This document shows, piece by piece, positions 37,007 through 45,746 of a stretch of 64,000 nucleotides of DNA. Under the pieces are notes generated by a model. That model was given only the letters and a program-made list of their open reading frames with translations, made no database searches and had not been told where the DNA came from. The DNA comes from Rhizobium cauense (GTDB taxonomy: Bacteria; Pseudomonadota; Alphaproteobacteria; Rhizobiales; Rhizobiaceae). The stretch spans positions 186,001 through 250,000 of the forward strand of contig NZ_JAEUAT010000002.1 in the NCBI RefSeq assembly GCF_019511525.1, in the 5' to 3' direction. The translations under genes were made by a program, and so were the position numbers. Each line of letters begins with the position of its first letter. The first letter of the stretch is position 1.

Positions 37007-37036
37007 ATAACTGGTAAAATAAGTTTTGCTAGTTAT
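37007..37036. promoter_or_regulatory. Interrupted 30-bp palindrome, candidate CGNR operator
   Basis: ATAACTGGTAAAA (37007-37019) and TTTTGCTAGTTAT (37024-37036) are inverted half-sites that agree at 11 of 13 positions, separated by four bases. They lie in the 63-base gap between the divergent CGNR regulator (start 36997) and LivH-like permease (start 37061). Size, symmetry and position suit a dimeric regulator controlling both genes; binding by the CGNR protein is inference. Confidence 0.6.
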
Positions 37037-37060
37037 GATTTCTGCAATCGGGAGCTTCTC

Positions 37061-37957
37061 ATGGCCTATCTGCTGCAGCAATTGGCGAACGCGGTGCCGC
37101 TGGCTGCGCTCTATGCTGCGCTTGCATTTGGGTACGCCGTCGCCTTCGGGGTCACCAAGCGTGCCGATATAACCTATGGGGCGATCTTCGCGTTTTCGGG
37201 CCAGATTCTCCTGCTCTTCACCGACATTGGTTATAACAGGCTGTGGCTTGTCCTGCCGGCCGCACTGGTGCTGGGAGCCTTGTTCTCGGTTGTTTATTCG
37301 ATGCTGGCCGCGGTATGGATCGGACGCTCCATCATGCTGCCGCTGGTGCGCCAGTCATCCAACACCGTGATCGTCGCGGCACTCGGCATCACAATCGTTT
37401 TGATGGAAACGGCGAGGCTTGCATCGGACACCAAGAGTCTGTGGCTTTCGCCGTTCTTGAACCGCGTCGTGGTCTTCTGGAACGATGGGGCGTTCAAGGT
37501 GACGCTCACCGAGATCCAGCTCATCAATACGGGTTTGATGTGCGCCATCATCGCGCTAGGCGTCGCCGTCATACGGCTCACCTCCTGGGGGCGTCTGTGG
37601 CGCGCGGTCACCGACGATCCGCTGGCGGCAGAACTATGCGGCACCAGCGCTGACCGGGTCTTCCTTGTAGCTTACGCGGCTGCAGGCTTGATCGCCACTG
37701 CATGTGGCATTCTCGCGACCTTCTACTACGGCACTATGGATTTCGGCGCCGGGCTGATGTTCGGCCTCAAGGTCCTGATGGTAGCAGCCGTCGGCGGATA
37801 TTCCGACCCCTTGAAGTCGGCGGCTGGTGCCGCTGGTCTCGGAGTGGTCGAGACGATGTGGAGCGCCTACGGTCCGTATCTCTGGCGTGATCTCGTTGTC
37901 TTCTCCCTGCTGGTCCTTCTGTTGGTCCTCAGCAGAAGGGAGCGGGCGATACCCTGA
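37061..37957 (+). CDS. LivH-type branched-chain amino acid ABC permease (orphan)
   Basis: This 298-residue protein has eight or so membrane helices and the LivH/LivM permease pattern: GRLWRAVTDDPLAAELCGTS is the cytoplasmic EAA-like loop that meets the ATPase, and GLKVLMVAAVGGYSDPLKSAAGAAGLGVVET is the late conserved segment. It is full length, but no binding protein, second permease or ATPase is adjacent. It may work with components encoded elsewhere. It is divergent from the CGNR regulator and its stop codon abuts the moaE stop. Confidence 0.82.
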   Translation: MAYLLQQLANAVPLAALYAALAFGYAVAFGVTKRADITYGAIFAFSGQILLLFTDIGYNRLWLVLPAALVLGALFSVVYSMLAAVWIGRSIMLPLVRQSSNTVIVAALGITIVLMETARLASDTKSLWLSPFLNRVVVFWNDGAFKVTLTEIQLINTGLMCAIIALGVAVIRLTSWGRLWRAVTDDPLAAELCGTSADRVFLVAYAAAGLIATACGILATFYYGTMDFGAGLMFGLKVLMVAAVGGYSDPLKSAAGAAGLGVVETMWSAYGPYLWRDLVVFSLLVLLLVLSRRERAIP

Positions 37958-38425
37958 TTATTTCCACTTGTCGCGCGCCGCGTCATCCGCGTCCTTGGCC
38001 GTAATCCAATCACCGGTGGAGCCGTCCTTGCCGTGCTCCTTCTTCCAGAAGGGTGCGGCCGTCTTCAGATAGTCCATCACGAAGTTCGCTCCATCGAACG
38101 CAGCCTGTCGATGCGGGGCCGCGGCAATGACCAGGACGATATTCTCCCGCGCCGCTATCTTGCCGTAACGATGGATGACCGTAAGGCCCAGTAGCCCGAA
38201 ACGCTCGATCGCAAGGCTGGCGATCCGGGTCATCTCCGCCTCGGCCATGCCGGGATAATGCTCGAGTTCGAGCGCCGCGAGCCTGCCGCCTTCGTCACGG
38301 CACAACCCTGAGAACGTTACGATCGCGCCAATGCCGCTAGCGCTCATGCCGAGACGGTCAACTTCGGCCTGCAGGTCGAAATCCTCACGCTGGACGCGGA
38401 TATCCGGCACGACCTTGGTGCTCAC
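37958..38425 (-). CDS. moaE: Molybdopterin synthase catalytic subunit MoaE
   Basis: This 155-residue subunit of molybdopterin synthase converts precursor Z (cPMP) to molybdopterin using thiocarboxylated MoaD. GAIVTFSGLCRDEG near residue 33, the ALELEHYPGMAE region and VIHRYGKIAARENIVLV are typical, as is the catalytic Lys area DYLKTAAPFWKKE. The start is GTG at 38425, one base after the moaD stop codon. It is the last gene of the SDR-uvrC-pgsA-moaD-moaE operon. Confidence 0.95.
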   Translation of the reverse strand: MSTKVVPDIRVQREDFDLQAEVDRLGMSASGIGAIVTFSGLCRDEGGRLAALELEHYPGMAEAEMTRIASLAIERFGLLGLTVIHRYGKIAARENIVLVIAAAPHRQAAFDGANFVMDYLKTAAPFWKKEHGKDGSTGDWITAKDADDAARDKWK

Positions 38426-38426
38426 T

Positions 38427-38681
38427 TCAGCCTCCGGTCATCGGCGGGAAAATACCGATCTCCCTGGCGTCACCGATAGGCTCGTCGTGCTCGACGTGCT
38501 CCTGGTCGATCGCGACGCGGATAACGTCGGGAAACTGAAGCGCGGTCTCATATTCTTCGCCCATCGTCTTCAAATGATTCAGAAGATCGGCAACCGTGAC
38601 AACGGAGGAGGGCAGGGCCATTTCTTCTTCAGCCTTGCCGATTCGCTCGCGCACCCAGGCGAAATAAACGAGCTTTGTCAT
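38427..38681 (-). CDS. moaD: Molybdopterin synthase sulfur carrier subunit MoaD
   Basis: This 84-residue ubiquitin-like protein ends in the required Gly-Gly (PPMTGG), which is adenylated and thiocarboxylated before sulfur is given to molybdopterin. It starts TKLVYFAWVRERIGKAEEE. It overlaps the pgsA stop codon by four bases and is followed directly by moaE. Confidence 0.95.
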   Translation of the reverse strand: MTKLVYFAWVRERIGKAEEEMALPSSVVTVADLLNHLKTMGEEYETALQFPDVIRVAIDQEHVEHDEPIGDAREIGIFPPMTGG

Positions 38682-39268
38682 TCTTCATCATCCACGATGT
38701 GCTTCAGGCCGGCGCGGAAGTAGTCGTAGCCGGTGTAGATCGTCAGCAGCGCTGCGATCCAGAGAAGGCCAATGCCGGTCTTTGTCGTATAGGGGAACAC
38801 TTCGTCACCGGCCGGACCCGCGAGCAGGAACGCGATCGCCACCAGCTGCACGGTCGTCTTCCACTTGGCAATCCGAGTGACGGGCACACTGACTTTAAGG
38901 GCTGCGAGATACTCACGCAGTCCGGACACCAGGATTTCGCGGCAGAGAATGGTGATTGCAGCCCAGATCGACCAGCCCGCAATCGTCTGGTCGGCGGCCA
39001 CCAGCAGAAGAATGGAGGCGACCAGGAGCTTGTCGGCGATCGGGTCGAGCATCCGGCCGATATTCGACGTCTGGTTCCAGATGCGGGCGAGATAGCCGTC
39101 GAGGAAGTCGGTGAGGGAGGCAATGACGAAGATCCATAGCGCCACCCACCGCGCGGTGTTGCTGATCGCAAGCTTTCCTTCAAGGAAGAAGCAGAGCACG
39201 ATCGCCGGAACGGCGAGAATGCGACCGTAGGTCAGCAGGTTCGGTATACTGTATGCGCGCGATGCCAT
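38678..39268 (-). CDS. pgsA: CDP-diacylglycerol-glycerol-3-phosphate 3-phosphatidyltransferase
   Basis: This 196-residue membrane enzyme makes phosphatidylglycerol phosphate. It has the full CDP-alcohol phosphotransferase motif (D-G-x2-A-R-x8-G-x3-D-x3-D) starting DGYLARIW and ending MLDPIADK. PNLLTYGRILAVPAIVL at the start is family-like. The ATG at 39268 is preferred; an in-frame start 37 codons upstream lacks homology. It lies 111 bases after uvrC and overlaps moaD. Confidence 0.95.
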   Translation of the reverse strand: MASRAYSIPNLLTYGRILAVPAIVLCFFLEGKLAISNTARWVALWIFVIASLTDFLDGYLARIWNQTSNIGRMLDPIADKLLVASILLLVAADQTIAGWSIWAAITILCREILVSGLREYLAALKVSVPVTRIAKWKTTVQLVAIAFLLAGPAGDEVFPYTTKTGIGLLWIAALLTIYTGYDYFRAGLKHIVDDEE

Positions 39269-39379
39269 GAAACATGTCTCTGAAATTGATGCGCCGGTAG
39301 ATGACGGCTTTGACCGCAAAGCGTCAACATTCTTTCTGTTTTTTCGCTGCCTTTGCGTGGAATTTGCGACCGACGCCAC

Positions 39380-41419
39380 CTATTTCGCGGCGTCGTCGTG
39401 AAAATGATTGTAAACCTGCTTGGCAACGATCTCTGAAATCCCCTCGACGGCCATCAGGTCGGAGAGAGCTGCACGGGAGACGGCCTTGGCGGTTCCGAAA
39501 TGCTGCAACAGTGCACGCTTGCGCGACGGCCCAATTCCACCGATCTCGTCGAGCGGGTTCTTGACCATCTCTTTCTTGCGCCGGGCGCGATGCGAGCCGA
39601 TGGCGAAACGGTGCGCCTCGTCGCGCATGCGCTGGATGAAATAGAGCACGGGGTCGCGTGGCGGCAGGGTGAAGCTCTCATGCCCGGGCGGGAAGAAGCG
39701 TTCGCGACCGGCGTCTCGATCGACACCCTTGGCGACGCCGATGGCAATAACACTCTCGGTAATGCCTAACTCCTCGAGGATCGCGCGCACTGCGGTCATC
39801 TGGCCCTGTCCACCATCGATAAGGATCACGTCGGGCCAGGCGGGGAATGGCATGTCGGCAGCATCTGCCGGTGATGCCGGTTGGCTGCGATCGGGAATGC
39901 CTTCTTCCTTCAGCAGACGGGAGAAGCGTCGTGTCATCACCTCACGCATCATGCCGAAGTCGTCGCCCGGGGTGATGTCCGTCGATTTGATGTTGAACTT
40001 TCGGTACTGGCTCTTCACGAAGCCTTCCGGCCCCGCCACGACCATGCCGCCGACTGCGTTGGTGCCCATGATGTGCGAGTTGTCGTAGATTTCGACCCGC
40101 TGCGGCACATAGGGAAGCTTGAAGGTTTCCTTGAAGCCCTCGAGCAGCCGCGACTGCGACGCCGTCTCCGCGAGCTTGCGGCCATGGGCCTCGCGTGCGT
40201 TGGCGATCACGTGCTCGACCAGATCGCGCTTCTCGCTGCGCTGTGGCACCAGGATGGACACCTTGTGTCCGGCCTTTTCGCCGAGCGCTGCAGCCAGGAG
40301 TTCGATTTCCTCGACCGTCTCCGACAACAGGATCTGCTTCGGCACCGGCTTGTCGTCGTAGAACTGCGCAAGGAAGGCATTGAGCACCTCCGCAGCGGAA
40401 AGCTGCGGGTCGGCCTTGGGGAAGTAGGCGCGGTTGCCCCAGTTCTGGCCCGTACGGAAGAAGAACACCTGGATACACGAGATGCCACCTTCGTGGTGGA
40501 TCGCGAAGACATCCGCCTCTTCCACGCCCGCCGGGTTGATGCCCTGGTGACTGGAAACGTGCGAGAGCGAAGCCAGGCGATCGCGATAGACAGCGGCGCG
40601 TTCGAAATCGAGATCCTCGGCCGCGAGGTTCATGGCTTCGGCGATATGCTCCTTGACCTTCTGGCTCTTGCCAGAAAGGAAGTCCTTCGCCTCCTGCACG
40701 AGTTCGGCGTATCCCTCGTCGCTGATTTCGTGCGTACAAGGCCCGGAACAGCGCTTGATCTGGTAGAGCAGACAGGGACGGGTGCGCGTCTCGAAGACGC
40801 TGTCGGTGCAGGTCCGGATAAGGAAGGCGCGCTGCAGCGAGTTGATCGTCCGTCCGACGGCACCGGCTGAGGCAAAAGGACCGAAATAGTTACCCTTCCG
40901 GGCACGGGCGCCGCGATGCTTGAGGATGGCCGGAGCCCGATGGTCGCCCGTGATCAGGATGTAGGGAAACGACTTGTCGTCACGCAGCAACACATTAAAG
41001 CGTGGCCGCAAGCGCTTGATCAGATTCGCTTCCAGAAGCAGTGCTTCGGTCTCGGTGCGAGTCGTTACGAACTCCATGTTCGCCGTTAGTCGCACCATCT
41101 GGGCGATTCGGTTGGAGTGCACGCGGCCGAGCGCGTAGTTGCTGACGCGCTTCTTCAGGCTGCGGGCCTTGCCGACATAAAGAACGTCGCCGGCCTCATT
41201 GAACATACGGTAGACGCCGGGGCTGTTCGGTAGCCGCTTGACGAACTCGGCAATCAGATCCGCGCCGACAAGGCCGGTTTCATTGAGCCCGCCTTCGTTC
41301 CAATCGATCGCGGCCGATTTCGGAGCCGGGGAGGCGTCGCTCTCCACTTCGATATCGTCGTCTGCATCGTCCGTTTCGTCGTAAAGAATGCCGCCGTCCG
41401 GCAGCTTTCTTGAATTCAT
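39380..41419 (-). CDS. uvrC: Excinuclease ABC subunit C
   Basis: This 679-residue nuclease makes the 3' and 5' incisions in nucleotide excision repair. The N-terminal GIY-YIG domain shows [20 protein letters not shown] (about 70-90). The UVR region follows, then the RNase H-like domain with its [16 protein letters not shown] segment and [13 protein letters not shown], then a C-terminal helix-hairpin-helix pair. The N-terminus carries about 60 extra acidic residues before the GIY-YIG domain. It overlaps the SDR gene upstream by four bases. Confidence 0.97.
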   Translation of the reverse strand: MNSRKLPDGGILYDETDDADDDIEVESDASPAPKSAAIDWNEGGLNETGLVGADLIAEFVKRLPNSPGVYRMFNEAGDVLYVGKARSLKKRVSNYALGRVHSNRIAQMVRLTANMEFVTTRTETEALLLEANLIKRLRPRFNVLLRDDKSFPYILITGDHRAPAILKHRGARARKGNYFGPFASAGAVGRTINSLQRAFLIRTCTDSVFETRTRPCLLYQIKRCSGPCTHEISDEGYAELVQEAKDFLSGKSQKVKEHIAEAMNLAAEDLDFERAAVYRDRLASLSHVSSHQGINPAGVEEADVFAIHHEGGISCIQVFFFRTGQNWGNRAYFPKADPQLSAAEVLNAFLAQFYDDKPVPKQILLSETVEEIELLAAALGEKAGHKVSILVPQRSEKRDLVEHVIANAREAHGRKLAETASQSRLLEGFKETFKLPYVPQRVEIYDNSHIMGTNAVGGMVVAGPEGFVKSQYRKFNIKSTDITPGDDFGMMREVMTRRFSRLLKEEGIPDRSQPASPADAADMPFPAWPDVILIDGGQGQMTAVRAILEELGITESVIAIGVAKGVDRDAGRERFFPPGHESFTLPPRDPVLYFIQRMRDEAHRFAIGSHRARRKKEMVKNPLDEIGGIGPSRKRALLQHFGTAKAVSRAALSDLMAVEGISEIVAKQVYNHFHDDAAK

Positions 41420-42189
41420 TCCGTAATCTCCGCCACATCGGGAGTCTGCCAGGCGAGATGCTGGCCGCCGTCGAGGGCAATCATTTGGCCGGTGATCGAG
41501 GGCGTTTCGTAGAGGAAGCGAATCGTTTTGCCGAATTCCCCGAGCTGCGGCCCTCGCTTGAGGATAAGCGCTGAAACCTGCGCTTGGAAGTCTTCTTGCG
41601 CTTGTCGTTCACTGGGCATCGAGGGGCCCGGGCCGATGGCATTAACGCGGATGCGTGGAGCAAGTGCCTGTGCCATCGTCTGTGTTGCCGTCCACAAGGC
41701 CGACTTCGACAGCGTGTAGGAATAGAAGCTGGGGCGCAGTGCCCAGACGCGTTGATCGATGATGTTGACGATTAGGCCTTCCGTCCCCTCGGGCAGTTGC
41801 GCCGCGAAACCGGCCGACAGAATCGACGGGGCGCGGACATGCACGGCGAAATGCTCGTCCCACGCCGCCGCATCGATATGACGGACGGAATCTTCGTGGA
41901 AAACCGAGGCATTGTTGACCAGCAGATCGATCGGCCCGAGCGCTTCGGAGGCCCTCTTTATCAGGTCACTTGTCTCATCAATTTTCTGGAGATCGGCTTG
42001 TACGGCAATCGCGCGAGAACCGCTCTGCCGCAATTCCGCCGCGAAATTCTCGGCCGTCTCAATCGAACGGCTGGCGTGGATTGCGACCGCAAAGCCATTT
42101 GCAGCCAGATCTTCAGCGATCGCCCTGCCTATTCTTTTGGCCGCCCCTGTCACGAGTGCTGTTCGAAGTCTTTTCTCGTTCAAAATCAT
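41416..42189 (-). CDS. Short-chain dehydrogenase/reductase (FolM/pteridine reductase-like)
   Basis: This 257-residue SDR has the cofactor motif [13 protein letters not shown] (about 15-27), NNASVF near 90, and the catalytic Tyr-x3-Lys as YTLSKSAL. The TGAAKRIG motif and overall pattern recall FolM and pteridine reductases, but no folate gene is adjacent, so substrate is open. It begins the uvrC-pgsA-moaDE operon, overlapping uvrC by four bases. Confidence 0.8.
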   Translation of the reverse strand: MILNEKRLRTALVTGAAKRIGRAIAEDLAANGFAVAIHASRSIETAENFAAELRQSGSRAIAVQADLQKIDETSDLIKRASEALGPIDLLVNNASVFHEDSVRHIDAAAWDEHFAVHVRAPSILSAGFAAQLPEGTEGLIVNIIDQRVWALRPSFYSYTLSKSALWTATQTMAQALAPRIRVNAIGPGPSMPSERQAQEDFQAQVSALILKRGPQLGEFGKTIRFLYETPSITGQMIALDGGQHLAWQTPDVAEITE

Positions 42190-42278
42190 GCCTTTTCGCC
42201 GCGAAACTCTGTCCGCTGCTTATATAGGCGGGGGAGAAGGTGAGATAAATAGGCGTTTTGATTGCGATTGCACCGGAA

Positions 42279-42307
42279 TTACTGTATGTATTGTTTAAGA
42301 ATATAAT
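42279..42307 (+). promoter_or_regulatory. Candidate promoter upstream of the porin gene
   Basis: A perfect TATAAT (42302-42307) lies 17 bases after TTACTG (42279-42284), a partial -35 match. The start site would be near 42314, just before the TTAACCAT palindrome. Judged by eye; the AT-rich background raises the chance of a false match. Confidence 0.35.
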
Positions 42308-42330
42308 CTCGTAAAATAAGTATTCATGAT

Positions 42331-42351
42331 TTAACCATTCGTTATGGTTAA
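42331..42351. promoter_or_regulatory. Palindrome of two CtrA-type TTAACCAT sites
   Basis: TTAACCAT (42331-42338) and its exact inverse ATGGTTAA (42344-42351) are separated by five bases. Each half is the 8-mer associated with the cell-cycle regulator CtrA. It lies about 195 bases before the porin start codon and about 140 bases before the SDR start on the other strand, so either gene could be the target. Confidence 0.5.
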
Positions 42352-42546
42352 CAAATATTCTGTTGCGACAAAGCAACATCGAATTTCAGCCATTCAGGCG
42401 CCACAATCAAATCACAATTTGGCTCTTTCAAATCCTCAATTGGGCATCAATTTCTCTCTCGAACCGCAAGGGACATTTGTAATAGCCCGCGAATGCTTCG
42501 CCGTAGGACAGTTGACGAAGGGCGCGGGTCTGAAAAGGAGACGAGT

Positions 42547-43179
42547 ATGCGTACGTTTATTGCCAGCCTGTTGGTTTCGACCGTTGCCCTTGGTGGTTTT
42601 TCCGCCGCTTATGCAGCAGACGCGATTGATCAGATCCCGGAAGCACCGGTTGCTCAGAACGAGCCGGCTCCGGCAGCCAACTGGCAGGGCTTCTATCTCG
42701 GTGGCGCTGGCACCTACAACCTGGGCGGCTTTGGCGACAAGTACAACGCTCGTGCTCTCGGCGGCCAGATCTATACCGGTTACAACTGGCAGGCCGGCCA
42801 GATCGTTTACGGTGCTGAAGCCGACATCGGCTATTCCGGCGCTGATGGCGCTGCCGGCAACGGTGAGGGCAAGAACGAAGTCAACGGCTCGATCCGCGGC
42901 CGCATCGGCTACGATCTGAACCCGTTCCTGCTGTACGGCACGGCCGGTCTTGCTGCCACGAAGAACAAGTTCAGCAACGCTGCTGGCTCTGACACCGACA
43001 CCTCGTTCGGTTACACGGTCGGTGCTGGTGCGGAAACCTTCGTGACGAACAACATCACGGCGCGTGTGGAATATCGCTACACCGACTACCAGAGTGGCGA
43101 CTTCAACATCGGCGGCGCGAACGTCTCGCGCGGCTACGACGAACACAGCGTCAAGGTTGGTATCGGCGTCAAGTTCTAA
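42547..43179 (+). CDS. ropB: RopB/Omp25-like outer-membrane beta-barrel protein
   Basis: This 210-residue protein starts with a signal peptide (MRTFIASLLVSTVALGGFSA, cleaved near AYAAD), then a short linker and an eight-stranded barrel pattern with Gly/aromatic alternation (NWQGFYLGGAGTYNLGG, YTGYNWQAGQIVYGAEAD) ending VKVGIGVKF with a C-terminal Phe, the outer-membrane insertion signal. Rhizobial RopB and Brucella Omp25/31 belong to this family and stabilise the envelope. The ATG at 42547 has GGAGA upstream. A strong terminator follows. Confidence 0.88.
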   Translation: MRTFIASLLVSTVALGGFSAAYAADAIDQIPEAPVAQNEPAPAANWQGFYLGGAGTYNLGGFGDKYNARALGGQIYTGYNWQAGQIVYGAEADIGYSGADGAAGNGEGKNEVNGSIRGRIGYDLNPFLLYGTAGLAATKNKFSNAAGSDTDTSFGYTVGAGAETFVTNNITARVEYRYTDYQSGDFNIGGANVSRGYDEHSVKVGIGVKF

Positions 43180-43197
43180 GCCGAATGTCGAACACCG

Positions 43198-43227
43198 AAA
43201 AAGCCGGGCTTCAGCCCGGCTTTTTTT
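43198..43227 (+). terminator. Intrinsic terminator after the porin gene
   Basis: GCCGGGC and GCCCGGC pair around a TTCA loop, flanked by matching A and T runs (AAAAA before, TTTTTTT after). It begins about 20 bases after the stop codon and also lies just past the stop of the convergent SDR gene. Confidence 0.92.
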
Positions 43228-43248
43228 GTGCGATGAGCCGTCGAACGA

Positions 43249-44082
43249 CTAGTTGGGGAAGTCGGTTGAGACGGCAAGCTCACGCCATGCAGCGAGCTCT
43301 TTCGCGACATATTCATTCTTTGCTTCGATCACCGCCACGGTATCGCTGCCGAACGGCATGCGCAGCGGCGGATTTTCCGAATGTGCCAAGGTGACCATTG
43401 CTTTTGCCAGGCGAGCGGGGTCGCCAGGCTGCTGGTGGTTATGGCCGGCCGCGAATTCCCGCATCGCGCCAACAGGTGTTTCCCGGTAGTCGCCGATCGA
43501 GCTCGGGCTGACGGCCAGCGAGCTCTCATCCAGAAAGTCGGTGCGGAAGAAACCTGGCTCGACGACCGTCACCTTGATGCCGAGCGGGCCAACTTCTGCG
43601 GCCAGCGCTTCCGAAAGGCCCTCGACAGCAAACTTGGTCGAGCAATAGACGCCCCAACCGGCATGCGAGTGATAGCCTCCGATGGACGAGACGTTAAGGA
43701 CGTGCCCGGAGCGCTGGCGGCGCATGTGCGGTAGCACGGCGCGGGTTACCTTCAACAGCCCAAAGACGTTGGTGGCATAGAGCTTCTCTATCTCTTCAGT
43801 GGTCGCTTCTTCCACCGCCCCGAGCAGACCGAAGCCGGCATTGTTGAGCAGCACGTCGATCCTGCCGAAGCGCTTGACGGCCGCCTCCGCCGCCTTGTGC
43901 GCAGAGGTTTCGTCGGTCACGTCAAGTGATACCGCGAGCAGATTGGCATGATGGCCGAACTTCTCCTCGAGCCCCTTTGGATTTCGCGCTGTCGCTACGA
44001 CGGCGTCGCCGGCATTGAGGGCTTCCTGGGTGATCAGGGCGCCGAAACCACGGGATGCCCCTGTGATGAACCAAACACGCAT
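43249..44082 (-). CDS. Short-chain dehydrogenase/reductase
   Basis: This 277-residue SDR has the cofactor motif TGASRGFGALI (about 7-17), NNAGFG near 85, and the active-site SSIGGYHSHAGWGVYCSTKFAVEGL with Tyr-x3-Lys. It resembles the oxidoreductases often paired with LysR regulators in rhizobia. The ATG at 44082 fits the family; the frame upstream has no homology. It is divergent from the LysR gene across 113 bases, so it is the probable target of that regulator. Confidence 0.9.
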   Translation of the reverse strand: MRVWFITGASRGFGALITQEALNAGDAVVATARNPKGLEEKFGHHANLLAVSLDVTDETSAHKAAEAAVKRFGRIDVLLNNAGFGLLGAVEEATTEEIEKLYATNVFGLLKVTRAVLPHMRRQRSGHVLNVSSIGGYHSHAGWGVYCSTKFAVEGLSEALAAEVGPLGIKVTVVEPGFFRTDFLDESSLAVSPSSIGDYRETPVGAMREFAAGHNHQQPGDPARLAKAMVTLAHSENPPLRMPFGSDTVAVIEAKNEYVAKELAAWRELAVSTDFPN

Positions 44083-44144
44083 GACGATCTCCTTTGTCCG
44101 TTGTGCTGCGATTTGCTTACGGAGTGAAGGTAGCGTATTGACAT

Positions 44145-44190
44145 AGCTGAGAGAATTTACGCTGTATTTCACGACTTGCTGAGAAAAATT
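44145..44190. promoter_or_regulatory. Direct repeat in the SDR/LysR intergenic region
   Basis: AGCTGAGAGAATTT (44145-44158) and TGCTGAGAAAAATT (44177-44190) are similar repeats spaced 32 bases apart, about three helical turns. They lie between the divergent SDR and LysR genes. They could be sites for the LysR protein, although LysR sites are more often inverted repeats. Confidence 0.3.
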
Positions 44191-44195
44191 CATCA

Positions 44196-45101
44196 ATGAA
44201 GCGCGTCCGTTCCACCGATCTTGCGATCTTTCTCGCAATCGCAAATCACCGCAGCTTCCGGAAGGCGTCCGTCGAATTGGGGGTTACGGCGTCTGCCCTG
44301 AGCCATGCCCTGCGGGCGATCGAGGAGCGGTTGGCTGTCCGGCTGGTCAACCGAACGACCCGCGGCGTGGCGTTGACCGAGGCCGGTGAACGGCTGTTTG
44401 ACCGAATACGCCCAGCATTTCTCGATATCGATGCTGCACTCGACGATCTCAACAACTTCCGCGGTCAGCCGCATGGCAAGTTGCGCATCAATGCGGCGCG
44501 TGCCTCCACCAAGCTTGTTCTCCTGCCGCTCGTCTCCCGGTTCCTCAGGGTCTATCCCTCCGTCGAAGTCGAGATCGTCATCGATGACGCGCTGGTCGAT
44601 ATGGTGTCATCCGGCTTCGACGCCGGTGTCCGTTTCGGCGAAAGCATCGCGGCCGACATGATCGCAGTGCCGATCGGTCCACGTCATCGTTTTGCGGTCG
44701 CTGCCGCGCCAAGTTATTTCGAGGGCAGGGGCCACCCCATGACGCCACACGATCTGCGCGAGCACGAATGTGTGCGCTACCGCTTTGCCGGTGGTGGTTT
44801 CTATCGATGGGAGTTCGAGCGCGGTGGCATCGAACTGGAGATCGAGGTCAGCGGTCCCCTGACGCTAGGCGACCAAGACATTATTCTGGATGCCGTGATG
44901 CGTGGTTGTGGACTTGGATATCTTTTCGAGGAGCAGGTCCAGGAGGCGGTTGCGGACGGCAGGTTGGTGCGCGTACTGGAAGACTGGTGCCCTTTCTATC
45001 CGGGCTTCTTCCTTTACTACCCGAGCCGTCGGCAATTGCCGACGGCGCTGCGCGCCTTTGTCGATTTCGTCAAGGCGGACAGGGGGCGCTCTCAGGTTTG
45101 A
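44196..45101 (+). CDS. LysR family transcriptional regulator
   Basis: This 301-residue regulator has an N-terminal winged helix-turn-helix (about 1-60: FLAIANHRSFRKASVELGVTASALSHALR) and a C-terminal effector-binding domain (about 88-295). LysR proteins bind as tetramers and usually control the divergent gene, here the SDR. The effector is unknown. Its end overlaps the convergent glutathione S-transferase gene by ten bases. Confidence 0.92.
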   Translation: MKRVRSTDLAIFLAIANHRSFRKASVELGVTASALSHALRAIEERLAVRLVNRTTRGVALTEAGERLFDRIRPAFLDIDAALDDLNNFRGQPHGKLRINAARASTKLVLLPLVSRFLRVYPSVEVEIVIDDALVDMVSSGFDAGVRFGESIAADMIAVPIGPRHRFAVAAAPSYFEGRGHPMTPHDLREHECVRYRFAGGGFYRWEFERGGIELEIEVSGPLTLGDQDIILDAVMRGCGLGYLFEEQVQEAVADGRLVRVLEDWCPFYPGFFLYYPSRRQLPTALRAFVDFVKADRGRSQV

Positions 45102-45688
45102 GGCTTCAACTCGTCGTAAGCGGCAAACTTCTTTTCGAACGCGCGAAGCCAGCCGATGAGTTCGGAATGATCGGATTCCCACTGTCCCTTGAAGCGCAGA
45201 TCGAGGTAGCCGAGCGTTGCAGCAAGCGCGAAGTGGCCGCCGTGCAGCCGTTTGCCAATCTTCGGCAGATGAACGGCGAGGTGATTCAAACCGCTGACAG
45301 CCTTCTTCCACTGCCGGTCGATCCAAGGCTGGTGCACCTTTTCGTCGTCCCGGAAGCGCCGCTCGTAGACGATGGCAAGCAGGCAGTCGCAGATCCCGTC
45401 GCATAGCGCCTCGAGGATTTCAGCCTCCGTCCGCTTGCCATTCTTCGAGGGGTAGAGCTTCTTGCCCTTCATTCGGCCGAAATAATGCATGATGGCGATG
45501 CTGTCGAAGATCGAATGTCCGTCGTCGGTCAGCAGGGTCGGGATCTTGCCTAGCGGGTTGTTGTCGACAAGGATTGCCGGACCGGCATTGGTGTCCACGC
45601 GGATTTCGATGATATCCAGTTCCAGATAGCGCGCGGCCATGCGTACTTTGCTGGAATAGGGAGAGGTCGGTGCGCAAAGAATCTTCAT
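45092..45688 (-). CDS. Glutathione S-transferase family protein
   Basis: This 198-residue protein has an N-terminal thioredoxin-like domain (MKILCAPTSPYSSKVRMAARYLE; NPLGKIPTLLTDDGHSIFDS with the cis-Pro and the Ser that contacts glutathione) and an all-helical C-terminal domain. The substrate is unknown. It follows rlmJ, 58 bases downstream, and overlaps the convergent LysR gene by ten bases. Confidence 0.88.
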   Translation of the reverse strand: MKILCAPTSPYSSKVRMAARYLELDIIEIRVDTNAGPAILVDNNPLGKIPTLLTDDGHSIFDSIAIMHYFGRMKGKKLYPSKNGKRTEAEILEALCDGICDCLLAIVYERRFRDDEKVHQPWIDRQWKKAVSGLNHLAVHLPKIGKRLHGGHFALAATLGYLDLRFKGQWESDHSELIGWLRAFEKKFAAYDELKPQT

Positions 45689-45746
45689 GGTCGTTCTTCC
45701 ATATGATCATGTTTTGGCACGACTATTTCGCGCCGCAAAGAGTCGG

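Larger units (their letters stand above)
42190..42546. other. AT-rich divergent region between the SDR gene and the RopB-like porin
   Basis: This 357-base gap is much richer in A and T than the rest of the window. It contains a perfect TATAAT and the TTAACCAT palindrome, both annotated separately, and it must also hold the SDR-uvrC operon promoter. The transcript leader of the porin gene would be long (about 230 bases). I see no coding frame or RNA gene I can support, though a small RNA in this leader cannot be excluded. Confidence 0.6.
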
